From: DATJFX01 sp035495465
GTDB lineage: Bacteria > Patescibacteriota > Doudnabacteria > UBA920 > O2-02-FULL-48-8
Length of the DNA: 6,880 nt
NCBI GenBank assembly: GCA_035495465.1
Contig: DATJFX010000053.1
Location: 1-6,880, forward strand
Reading direction: 5' to 3'
Below are positions 1 through 5,631 of this stretch, one piece after another. Numbering within the stretch: position 1 is the stretch's first letter; the number at the start of each line of letters is the position of its first letter. The notes beneath the pieces were generated by a model, which worked only from the letters and a program-made list of their open reading frames with translations, ran no database searches and was not told the DNA's origin. Both the position numbers and the translations under genes were made by a program.

Positions 1-2337
1 AGCAGAATGGGATTTGTTAAATCCATAAGCGGCGAAAGGTTCGATCCATTCCCAAATTTCTGAAGCCTTTTTTTCGCTCCAACCCGAGGTCTCGATACAG
101 CCCTTGATGAATTTTTCTTTTTGCTTGGCCATTTCGACTGGGATTTTTTTACCCACGGCTTTTCGGAATTTATCCACTTCTTCCCAGGTATAACCAGCCA
201 AATCATGAGCAATAGTTAAAAGATCATCCTGATAAACTAAAACGCCGTAAGTTCGTTTAAGGATTTTTTCCAAGGCCGGATCTTGGTATTTTACAAGTTT
301 CGGATTATGTTTGCGTTTGATGTAGTCTGGAATAAATTGCATCGGACCCGGGCGGTATAGAGCAATCATAGCCATGATATCGAAAATCGTGTTTGGTCGA
401 AGGTCCATTAAATATCGGGTAATACCGCTCGAACCCATTTGAAAAACTCCGAAAGTATGGCCTGCGGATAAAAGTTTGAAAGTTTTTTGATCGGGGTGGG
501 GGAGATTATAGATATCAATTGTCGTGTTGTGGCGTTTTTCTGCAATTTTTACTGCTGCTTCTAAAATCGATAAGTTGCGAATACCCAAAAGATCCAGTTT
601 CACTACACCGATAGCTTTACTATTGGCATTTACGTCCAGAGCGTACATATCAAATTGCGTGATCACGCGCGAGCCGTCGGGTTCGTGTTGCAGGGCCATA
701 TAGTCCGTCAATTCGGTAGGAGTGATCACAATGCCCGCGGCATGGATCGAAGCGTGGCGCGCCACTCCTTCGAGTTTTTTCGCAATCTCTAAAATTTTAT
801 GAGTTTCGGGATCTTTTTCATAAGCTAACTTAAGATCTGGATTCATGTCCAAAGCTTTTTCCAAAGTCATATGAAAACCTTGTTTGCCCAAAGGAATCAT
901 TTTTGCGATTTGATCGCACTTGCTGTAAGCAATTCCTAAAGCCCGGCCGACATCTCGAACAGCAGCTCTGGCCATCATGGTTCCGAAAGTGATGATCTGG
1001 GCGACTTTATCCGCGCCGTATTTTTCAGTGATATATGCAATCGCTTCATCGCGATGATTGTCCGCGATATCTAAGTCGATATCAGGCGGTGTCGGGCGGT
1101 GTTCAGTTAAAAATCGTTCAAAGGGCAGTTCATAATACAAAGGATCCACATTGGTAATGCCCAACGCGCGGCCGACAATACTTCCAGCCGCACTGCCCCT
1201 GGTATTAGTCACAGCACCGAGTGTGTGAGCGCTGGCCACGACATCTGCGACCATTAGAAAATATGTATCAAAGCCTTTTTTGATAATAATATCCAATTCA
1301 TAATCAATTCGGGTTTGAATTTCCGGAGGGATCTGGCCGTCCTTGCCATATAAGGGCAAGGCCCGTTCATAAGTTAAATCCCGCAAGTATTCAGCAGTAG
1401 TTTTATTTTCCGGTACAACTACTTTTGGAAAATATCTTTGATTCGTCAGAATTTTTACATTGCATCGATCAGCCACTTCGGAAGTATTAGTCACAGCCTC
1501 GGGGATATCGGCAAACAATTCCATCATTTGCTGTTCGGATTTTAAGGACAGGTCGTGTTTCCGCATATCCAACCGATCAGTGTCATTAACAGTTCGTCCG
1601 GTACCAATGCAGACTAAAATATCCTGAGCTTCACTGTCTTCCGGATGAATGTAATGACAATCGCCCGTGGCCACCAATTTTAGATTTTCCCGCTTCGCGA
1701 GTTGGATTAATTTCAAAGTTAATTCTTCCTCGTAAGGATCCGGGGTCTTACTGTTGCGTTGGATTTCGATATAAAAATTATCCCGGCCAAAGATATCGAG
1801 ATATTTATCTAAAACAGTTTTAACGTCCTGCTCATTGCGGGTCAGGCTTCTAGAAAGCTCACCGCGCTGGCATCCTGAAAGCGCAATTATGCCTTCGGAA
1901 TGAAGTTTAAGGGTAGGGAGATCAATTCTGGGTTTATAATAAAATCCTTGGACTTGGGCGATGGTGGCAAGTTTTAATAAATTTTTGTAGCCAATTTCAT
2001 TAGACGCAAGGAGAGTTAAATGAAAGTAATCCGCATCCACTTTGCCATTTTTATCCGTCATGGCCCGGGGCGCGATATATGTTTCAATGCCAATAATGGG
2101 TTTAATGCCCGCTTCCAGACACGCATTATAAAAAGGGATCGTGCCATACATTACGCCATGATCGGTGAGGCTTAGGCTTTCCATACCCAACTGTTTTGCG
2201 CGTGTTACCAGATCATCGACTTTGGATAAGCCGTCCAGTAATGAATAATGCGAATGGACATGAAGATGTGTAAATCCCGCACCACGTTTCGGAGCGTTAA
2301 CGTTTGCGGCCGGATTTATTGTAGTTGTGGAATCCAT
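1..2337 (-). CDS. dnaE: DNA polymerase III alpha subunit (DnaE), N-terminal 779 residues; 3' end outside window
   Basis: Catalytic subunit of the replicative DNA polymerase, template-directed DNA synthesis in the cytoplasm. The reading frame is open from the ATG at 2337 to the window edge. The PHP domain (about residues 22-230) starts with HLHVHSHYSLLDG and keeps all nine expected metal ligands: H26, H28, D35, H60, E85, H106, C156, D226 and H228. The polymerase core follows with TRGSAAGS (379-386), PDIDLD carrying catalytic D419 and D421, HAAG (532-535), KLDLLG with the third catalytic aspartate D582, and RPGP (662-665). The visible part ends in YGFNKSHSA in the fingers. Family proteins are usually about 1,050-1,200 residues, so the clamp-binding, OB and tau-binding parts lie outside the window. 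A 20-odd residue polar extension precedes the PHP domain. ATG 2337 is the only ATG ahead of that domain; a TTG at 2404-2406 is in frame but lies inside the -35 region. No Shine-Dalgarno sequence is visible. This is the DnaE class, not PolC, because PHP is N-terminal with no inserted exonuclease. Identity is very secure. Confidence 0.97.
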   Translation of the reverse strand, partial: MDSTTTINPAANVNAPKRGAGFTHLHVHSHYSLLDGLSKVDDLVTRAKQLGMESLSLTDHGVMYGTIPFYNACLEAGIKPIIGIETYIAPRAMTDKNGKVDADYFHLTLLASNEIGYKNLLKLATIAQVQGFYYKPRIDLPTLKLHSEGIIALSGCQRGELSRSLTRNEQDVKTVLDKYLDIFGRDNFYIEIQRNSKTPDPYEEELTLKLIQLAKRENLKLVATGDCHYIHPEDSEAQDILVCIGTGRTVNDTDRLDMRKHDLSLKSEQQMMELFADIPEAVTNTSEVADRCNVKILTNQRYFPKVVVPENKTTAEYLRDLTYERALPLYGKDGQIPPEIQTRIDYELDIIIKKGFDTYFLMVADVVASAHTLGAVTNTRGSAAGSIVGRALGITNVDPLYYELPFERFLTEHRPTPPDIDLDIADNHRDEAIAYITEKYGADKVAQIITFGTMMARAAVRDVGRALGIAYSKCDQIAKMIPLGKQGFHMTLEKALDMNPDLKLAYEKDPETHKILEIAKKLEGVARHASIHAAGIVITPTELTDYMALQHEPDGSRVITQFDMYALDVNANSKAIGVVKLDLLGIRNLSILEAAVKIAEKRHNTTIDIYNLPHPDQKTFKLLSAGHTFGVFQMGSSGITRYLMDLRPNTIFDIMAMIALYRPGPMQFIPDYIKRKHNPKLVKYQDPALEKILKRTYGVLVYQDDLLTIAHDLAGYTWEEVDKFRKAVGKKIPVEMAKQKEKFIKGCIETSGWSEKKASEIWEWIEPFAAYGFNKSHSA

Positions 2338-2354
2338 ATAACGTGGTGCGGGAT
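2274..2354 (-). repeat. Perfect 15-bp inverted repeat bracketing the dnaE start codon
   Basis: The arms at 2274-2288 (ATCCCGCACCACGTT on the plus strand) and 2340-2354 are exact reverse complements, separated by 51 bp. In the dnaE mRNA the 5' arm lies in the leader, two bases before the ATG. The 3' arm is codons 17-22, just before the PHP motif. Pairing would place the start codon at the edge of a 51-nt loop closed by a 15-bp stem containing 9 G-C pairs. Translational control is an inference. Confidence 0.6.
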
Positions 2355-2377
2355 AAATTTGGACATAAGGTGGATTA

Positions 2378-2406
2378 ATTATGGCAAAAGTTCCAGGGTT
2401 TGCCAA
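2378..2406 (-). promoter_or_regulatory. dnaE promoter (-35 TTGGCA, 17 bp, extended -10 TGC-CATAAT)
   Basis: Read on the minus strand, TTGGCA (2401-2406) is followed after exactly 17 bp by CATAAT (2378-2383), with a TG at the extended -10 position. The predicted start of transcription is near 2371, giving a leader of about 34 nt before the dnaE ATG. The promoter sits back to back with the plus-strand promoter at 2440-2448. Inferred from consensus match only. Confidence 0.65.
2382..2405. promoter_or_regulatory. Dyad TGGCAAA-N10-TTTGCCA within the dnaE promoter; possible operator
   Basis: Two perfect 7-bp inverted half-sites (2382-2388 and 2399-2405) lie 17 bp apart centre to centre. They overlap both the -10 and the -35 box of the dnaE promoter, where a repressor would occlude polymerase. 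The candidate binding protein is unknown, and the dyad could be partly a by-product of the -35 sequence. Confidence 0.35.
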
Positions 2407-2439
2407 ACAACGCTAAAATTATTGATTTAAGAAAAAAGA

Positions 2440-2448
2440 TGGTATAAT
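2440..2448 (+). promoter_or_regulatory. Extended -10 promoter (TGG-TATAAT) for the 2472 gene and rodA
   Basis: A perfect TATAAT (2443-2448) is preceded by TG at the extended -10 position (2440-2441). The best -35 candidate, TTGATT at 2422-2427, is only 15 bp upstream, so activity probably relies on the extended -10. The predicted transcript start is near 2455, leaving about 17 nt before the ATG at 2472. Confidence 0.6.
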
Positions 2449-2471
2449 TTTAGAGTCATTAATTTCTGAAA

Positions 2472-3299
2472 ATGGCCTTTACTCAAGACGAAAAAGTCCA
2501 AGAATGGTTTCTGTTATTAGGTGATAAACTGGCACCCGTGAAGAAGATTTGGTGGTATATTTTATTGATTGCATTTGTTTTTGCCATTCCTGCTTACTAT
2601 GTCCTGAAATCAGTTTTCGTGGTCAGCCTTATCGCCGGGTATAGCGGACCAGCGCTTATTTATACCGCGCCCATAAAAGAGCCCTTGCAGGTTCTGGACG
2701 ATAAGCAGATTTTTAGTTATGCGGATAATAACTATGCCGGATACATAAAAATTAAAAATGTAAATTTAGAGTGGGGGGTTGCGGACCAAGAATATAAAAT
2801 TGATTTTAAAACATTTGGCGGCACAGTCGTTAATACTCTGGACCGGACGACGTATATTTTGCCAGGATCAGAAAAACTGATTGTTATCCCCAGATTCCAG
2901 GCGGATAAAAAACCTGACGAAATGATCGTAACCTTGGGTCAGACACATTTCGTCCATACGCCTGGTATCACTATTAATACAGATAAGCAGAGAACCATTT
3001 TGCAAAATTCTCCTAATGGAGCCACGGTTTCTTCAGCCTTTATCAATATGTCACCATTTACTATCCATAAAGTGGATTTAGGGGTAGCAGTATTTAATAC
3101 TCAAAATAAAATAGTCGGAGTAAATTATACAAATATTAACGACGTAAAAGCTTCAGAGACTAGAACATTTCAGGTCGCGTGGCCTGAACAAATATTAGGT
3201 GGAGTCCGCAGCGAAGTATATCCAGAGATTGATATATTCGACAGAAATATTTTATCGGCTCCCGCTGGAGTCTCGCCGTTTGATTCATCTTCCCAATGA
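2472..3299 (+). CDS. Membrane-anchored protein of unknown function, translationally coupled to rodA
   Basis: I do not recognise a named family for this 275-residue protein. A short cytoplasmic N-terminus with K24-K25 is followed by a long hydrophobic stretch (about 26-62) that could be one long or two closely spaced membrane segments. The rest is soluble and beta-rich by pattern. By the positive-inside rule a single segment would put it outside the membrane. The part from about 185 to 257 (INMSPFTIHKVDLGVAVFN, then VASE-like and FQVAWP blocks) resembles the small extracytoplasmic FxLYD-type beta domain. The part from 75 to 163 may be a second, more divergent beta-sandwich. There is no catalytic motif, lipobox or cleavable signal. 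The gene starts 23 bp after an extended -10 box, with no Shine-Dalgarno sequence, and its stop overlaps the rodA start by 4 bp. That coupling suggests a partner or scaffold of the elongation machinery, which is inference. Confidence 0.85.
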   Translation: MAFTQDEKVQEWFLLLGDKLAPVKKIWWYILLIAFVFAIPAYYVLKSVFVVSLIAGYSGPALIYTAPIKEPLQVLDDKQIFSYADNNYAGYIKIKNVNLEWGVADQEYKIDFKTFGGTVVNTLDRTTYILPGSEKLIVIPRFQADKKPDEMIVTLGQTHFVHTPGITINTDKQRTILQNSPNGATVSSAFINMSPFTIHKVDLGVAVFNTQNKIVGVNYTNINDVKASETRTFQVAWPEQILGGVRSEVYPEIDIFDRNILSAPAGVSPFDSSSQ

Positions 3300-4399
3300 A
3301 AAATTGGCTAGCGGACTTTCGATATTTTGATATTTATATTTTCGGCAGCAGTACATTGCTGCTGGTTTTAGGTTTGCTCATGATCTATTCCACCACTTTA
3401 GAAAGTCCGACCAACCTTTTAATCCGTCAGTTACTTTATGCAGCCTTAGGTTTTTTGGGATTATTTGGGGTGGCTTTTTTCGATTATCGTAAACTGAAAA
3501 AGGGCAGCAGCCTCTTATATGTGATAATTGTTTTCGCCTTACTGGGCGTATGGTTCCTAGGACGTTCTATTCGCGGTTCGACCCGATGGATTGATTTCGG
3601 AATTTTACGTTTGCAGCCAGCGGAATTTGCCAAGCTTATCATGGTTATCATATTAGCGAAGTTTTTAGATGTCAGCGGCGAGAAACTTAAAGCTTGGCAA
3701 TACGTTGTATTGTCTGCGATCTATGTGGGGATTCCCGCGGCCCTGATATTGATTGAGCCGGATTTAGGATCAGCGCTGGTGGTCGTCTTTACATGGCTTG
3801 GAATGTTGCTTTTTTCGAAAATGAATAAAAAACATTTAGGAGTAATTTTAATTTCTGCCATAATTATCGCTTTAATATCTTGGATGTTTGTTCTACAGGA
3901 TTATCAAAAAAATCGAATTTATACTTTCCTGGATCCCAATAAAGATCCCCAAGGCAGCGGTTATAATGTTTTGCAATCTATCATCGCTGTAGGATCGGGT
4001 TCAATTACCGGCCGCGGCGTGGGACGGGGATTGCAGTCGCAACTGAAATTTTTGCCGGAACGGCAGACAGATTTCATCTTTGCTTCTACCGCCGAAGAAC
4101 TGGGACTTTTAGGCAGCGCTTTTATATTTATAATGTATGGGATTATTTTTACCCGAATTATAAAAGCCGCCCGGATGGCGCGGGATAATTTCGGAATGTA
4201 TCTGACTTTAGGAATATTTTTTATGCTCCTGACCCAAGTGGTCATCAATATTGGTATGAATATCGGAATTTTACCCGTGACGGGTATTCCATTGCCTTTA
4301 TTAAGTTATGGAGGGAGCTCATTGATTACCACTATGTTGGCAATTGGCTTAGTACAGAGTGTTGTAGCGCGCCAAAAAGCGTTAAGATTTGAACGTTAA
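3296..4399 (+). CDS. rodA: RodA-type SEDS peptidoglycan glycosyltransferase
   Basis: Integral membrane enzyme that polymerises lipid II into glycan strands, normally working with a class B penicillin-binding protein during cell elongation. The 367-residue product is full length for the family, with about ten hydrophobic helices between residues 12 and 357. Family landmarks are in order: QPAEFAK (107-113), EPDLGSA (154-160), FLPERQTDFIFA (252-263) with D259 at the position of the essential SEDS aspartate, EELGLLG (267-273), and the C-terminal signature NIGMNIGILPVTGIPLPLLS followed by YGGSS (318-342). The PER-TDFIFA loop and the overall length favour RodA over FtsW, although the two are hard to separate in deep lineages. 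ATG 3296 overlaps the preceding stop in an ATGA and has no Shine-Dalgarno sequence, so translation probably depends on coupling. No penicillin-binding protein or mre gene is visible in the window. Confidence 0.93.
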   Translation: MKNWLADFRYFDIYIFGSSTLLLVLGLLMIYSTTLESPTNLLIRQLLYAALGFLGLFGVAFFDYRKLKKGSSLLYVIIVFALLGVWFLGRSIRGSTRWIDFGILRLQPAEFAKLIMVIILAKFLDVSGEKLKAWQYVVLSAIYVGIPAALILIEPDLGSALVVVFTWLGMLLFSKMNKKHLGVILISAIIIALISWMFVLQDYQKNRIYTFLDPNKDPQGSGYNVLQSIIAVGSGSITGRGVGRGLQSQLKFLPERQTDFIFASTAEELGLLGSAFIFIMYGIIFTRIIKAARMARDNFGMYLTLGIFFMLLTQVVINIGMNIGILPVTGIPLPLLSYGGSSLITTMLAIGLVQSVVARQKALRFER

Positions 4400-4409
4400 A
4401 CGACCTTGA

Positions 4410-4438
4410 TTGACGTTTAGGTCTGTCCTATTTACAAT
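4410..4438 (+). promoter_or_regulatory. Promoter of the small CxxC gene (-35 TTGACG, 17 bp, -10 TACAAT)
   Basis: TTGACG at 4410-4415 and TACAAT at 4433-4438 are separated by the ideal 17 bp. Only 10 bp lie between the -10 box and the ATG at 4449, so the expected start of transcription (about 4445) leaves at most a few bases of leader. The match is strong by consensus. No terminator is visible between rodA and this promoter, so readthrough from rodA is also possible. Confidence 0.7.
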
Positions 4439-4448
4439 ATAAATATAT

Positions 4449-4805
4449 ATGCCAAAATTCGATTTCAATAAAATAGTTCAATGGCTAGCTTATATATTGA
4501 GGTGTCCGGTCTGCGGCCATAAATATAATCCTGAGCAAACCAAGATTATTGATTCTCCCGACACCGCCCCTCAAAATAGCCGCAGCCTTCTGGTTCACAC
4601 GGACTGCGATCGATGCAAGAGTTCGGTGGTTTTTAGTATCGCCATCGACGGCCCTGAAATTTTTTCAGTCGGAATGGTGACAGATTTGACCAGTCAGGAC
4701 ACAAAACGATTTAAAAATTCCAATCCCATAACTAGTGATGAAGTTTTAGCCACTCATCAATTTCTCCAAAATTTTGATGGGGATTTTCGAGCAGTTTTGA
4801 AATAA
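4449..4805 (+). CDS. Small zinc-ribbon-like protein (CxxC...CxxC) of unknown function
   Basis: I do not recognise a named family for this 118-residue protein. Two CxxC pairs, C19-P-V-C22 and C53-D-R-C56, are spaced as in a four-cysteine zinc ribbon with a 30-residue insert. A short hydrophobic helix (about 9-18) precedes the first pair. Between the pairs is a polar linker. After the second pair comes a beta-like stretch (VVFSIAIDG) and then an acidic-polar C-terminus containing ITSDEVLATHQFLQNFDGDF, which reads as a conserved helix and tail. There is no signal peptide or DNA-modifying motif. The start is supported by the promoter whose -10 box lies 10 bp upstream, which predicts a leaderless mRNA. 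Placement between rodA and rplY does not fix a role. Zinc binding is inferred from the cysteines. Confidence 0.82.
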   Translation: MPKFDFNKIVQWLAYILRCPVCGHKYNPEQTKIIDSPDTAPQNSRSLLVHTDCDRCKSSVVFSIAIDGPEIFSVGMVTDLTSQDTKRFKNSNPITSDEVLATHQFLQNFDGDFRAVLK

Positions 4806-4808
4806 TTC

Positions 4809-4814
4809 TATAAT
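4809..4814 (+). promoter_or_regulatory. Isolated TATAAT, possible upstream promoter for rplY
   Basis: A perfect TATAAT lies four bases after the stop codon of the CxxC gene. No good -35 box is present at 16-18 bp, and there is no extended -10 TG, so this is weak. If used, its transcript would start near 4821 and carry the hairpin at 4843-4869 in the rplY leader. Confidence 0.25.
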
Positions 4815-4842
4815 CTCAGAAAAGGGGATGTTTTTAGAGTTG

Positions 4843-4869
4843 ACCCCCACCAAGACTTGGTGTAGGGGT
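4843..4869 (+). promoter_or_regulatory. GC-rich hairpin immediately upstream of and overlapping the rplY -35 box
   Basis: ACCCC (4843-4847) pairs with GGGGT (4865-4869), and CACCAAG (4848-4854) pairs with CTTGGTG (4856-4862). The result is about 12 base pairs with a two-base bulge (4863-4864) and a tiny loop. The hairpin follows the CxxC gene but has no T-run after it on either strand, so it is not a normal intrinsic terminator. The last base is the first T of the rplY -35 box. It could be an operator, an attenuator-like element, or a weak terminator; the role is unknown. Confidence 0.5.
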
Positions 4870-4897
4870 TGACTCCATTACGGAAAAATGTTATTCT
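4869..4897 (+). promoter_or_regulatory. rplY promoter (-35 TTGACT, 17 bp, extended -10 TGT-TATTCT)
   Basis: TTGACT at 4869-4874 and TATTCT at 4892-4897 are separated by 17 bp, with TG at 4889-4890 in the extended -10 position. Transcription should start near 4904. This places the first ATG (4898) upstream of the transcript and the second ATG (4907) two or three bases from its 5' end. Confidence 0.65.
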
Positions 4898-4906
4898 ATG
4901 GCAGAT

Positions 4907-5590
4907 ATGGAAATCGCAATAACCGCAACTAAAAGAGAAGCTCTAGGAAAACGAGTAAAAGGCCTTCGCCAGGCAGGCAAACTGCCCGGAGTTTTATATG
5001 GTCATAATGTCTCGAATCAGGCATTGGAAATCAATGAAAAGGATTTTACCAAGGCCTTTAAAAATGCTGGAGAAAGTACGATTGTTAACCTTGTTGTAGA
5101 TGGTAAGACCCAACCAGTATTGATTCATGAAGTTCAAAACCACTATTTAACTGGCCAACCGATCCACGTAGACTTCTACGCGGTGAATATGACAGAAAAA
5201 ATTAAAGTCAAAGTTCCTTTGCATTTTATCGGAGAATCTGCGGCTGTTAAGGCACTAGGTGGAACCTTGGTGAAGAATTTGGCTGAAGTAGAAGTAGAAT
5301 GTTTACCAGGGGATTTGCCACATTCATTTGAAGTAGATATTTCCGCTTTAAATACTTTCGAAGATGCGATCCGGGTATCTGATATAAAAATTTCTGATAA
5401 GGTAGCTATAGTGGGTTCACCTGATGAAGTTGCTGTGACAGTCGCCCCGCCTCGATCCGAAGAGGAAATGAAAGCCCTGGAAGAAGCACCAGTAGCTGAA
5501 GACGTAACTAAAGTCGAAGGCGTTATCAAGCCTGAAGCAAAAACTGAAAACGGGGAAGAGGATCAAGAAAAGAAATCTAAAAAAGAATAA
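4907..5590 (+). CDS. rplY: Ribosomal protein bL25, two-domain CTC/TL5 form
   Basis: Binds 5S rRNA in the large ribosomal subunit. Numbered from ATG 4907, the product has 227 residues. The N-terminal 5S-binding domain (about 1-92) contains KREALGKRVKGLRQAGKLPG, then VLYG, and ends in HVDFYAV. A second beta domain (about 97-182) carries GGTLVKNLAEVEVECLPGDL and EVDISAL. A charged tail of about 45 residues, acidic then lysine-rich, closes the protein. This is the long CTC/TL5 architecture rather than the short E. coli form. An ATG at 4898 is in frame, but it directly abuts the -10 box and would lie upstream of the predicted transcript start. Starting at 4907 gives MEIAITATKRE, which fits the usual family N-terminus. 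There is no Shine-Dalgarno sequence, so a leaderless mRNA is inferred. A hairpin terminator follows the stop codon. Confidence 0.95.
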   Translation: MEIAITATKREALGKRVKGLRQAGKLPGVLYGHNVSNQALEINEKDFTKAFKNAGESTIVNLVVDGKTQPVLIHEVQNHYLTGQPIHVDFYAVNMTEKIKVKVPLHFIGESAAVKALGGTLVKNLAEVEVECLPGDLPHSFEVDISALNTFEDAIRVSDIKISDKVAIVGSPDEVAVTVAPPRSEEEMKALEEAPVAEDVTKVEGVIKPEAKTENGEEDQEKKSKKE

Positions 5591-5594
5591 CTTC

Positions 5595-5620
5595 TTAAAC
5601 CCCAGCCAACTGGGGTTTAA
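5595..5620. terminator. Hairpin terminator after rplY
   Basis: An 11-bp perfect stem (TTAAACCCCAG at 5595-5605 with CTGGGGTTTAA at 5610-5620) closes a CCAA tetraloop, starting 4 bp after the rplY stop. The following sequence is A/T-rich (TTAAAATTTAAA) but without a pure T-run, so termination may be leaky. The next ATG lies only 11 bp beyond the stem. Confidence 0.7.
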
Positions 5621-5631
5621 TTAAAATTTAA

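Noticed and set aside
2381..2416. Eleven-codon plus-strand reading frame (MAKVPGFAKQR) with an AAGGTGG sequence upstream, resembling a leader peptide
   Set aside because: It lies wholly upstream of the only plus-strand promoter in the region (2440-2448) and coincides with the minus-strand dnaE promoter and its dyad, which explain the sequence better. The AAGGTGG is isolated in a window with no other Shine-Dalgarno use.
2248..2430. Sixty-codon plus-strand open frame
   Set aside because: It is antisense to the dnaE N-terminus and promoter; its composition is cysteine- and arginine-rich with no family resemblance.
3961..4248. Minus-strand open frame of 95 codons
   Set aside because: It lies entirely antisense within the catalytic and C-terminal part of rodA and has no plausible protein character.
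4397..4419. Inverted repeat TAAACG/CGTTTA after rodA as a terminator
   Set aside because: Only six base pairs with an 11-nt loop and no T-run; the right arm overlaps the -35 region of the next promoter, so it is too weak to call.
5176..5529. Minus-strand open frame of 117 codons
   Set aside because: It lies antisense within rplY; the Ser/Thr/Ala-rich translation is typical of a shadow frame.
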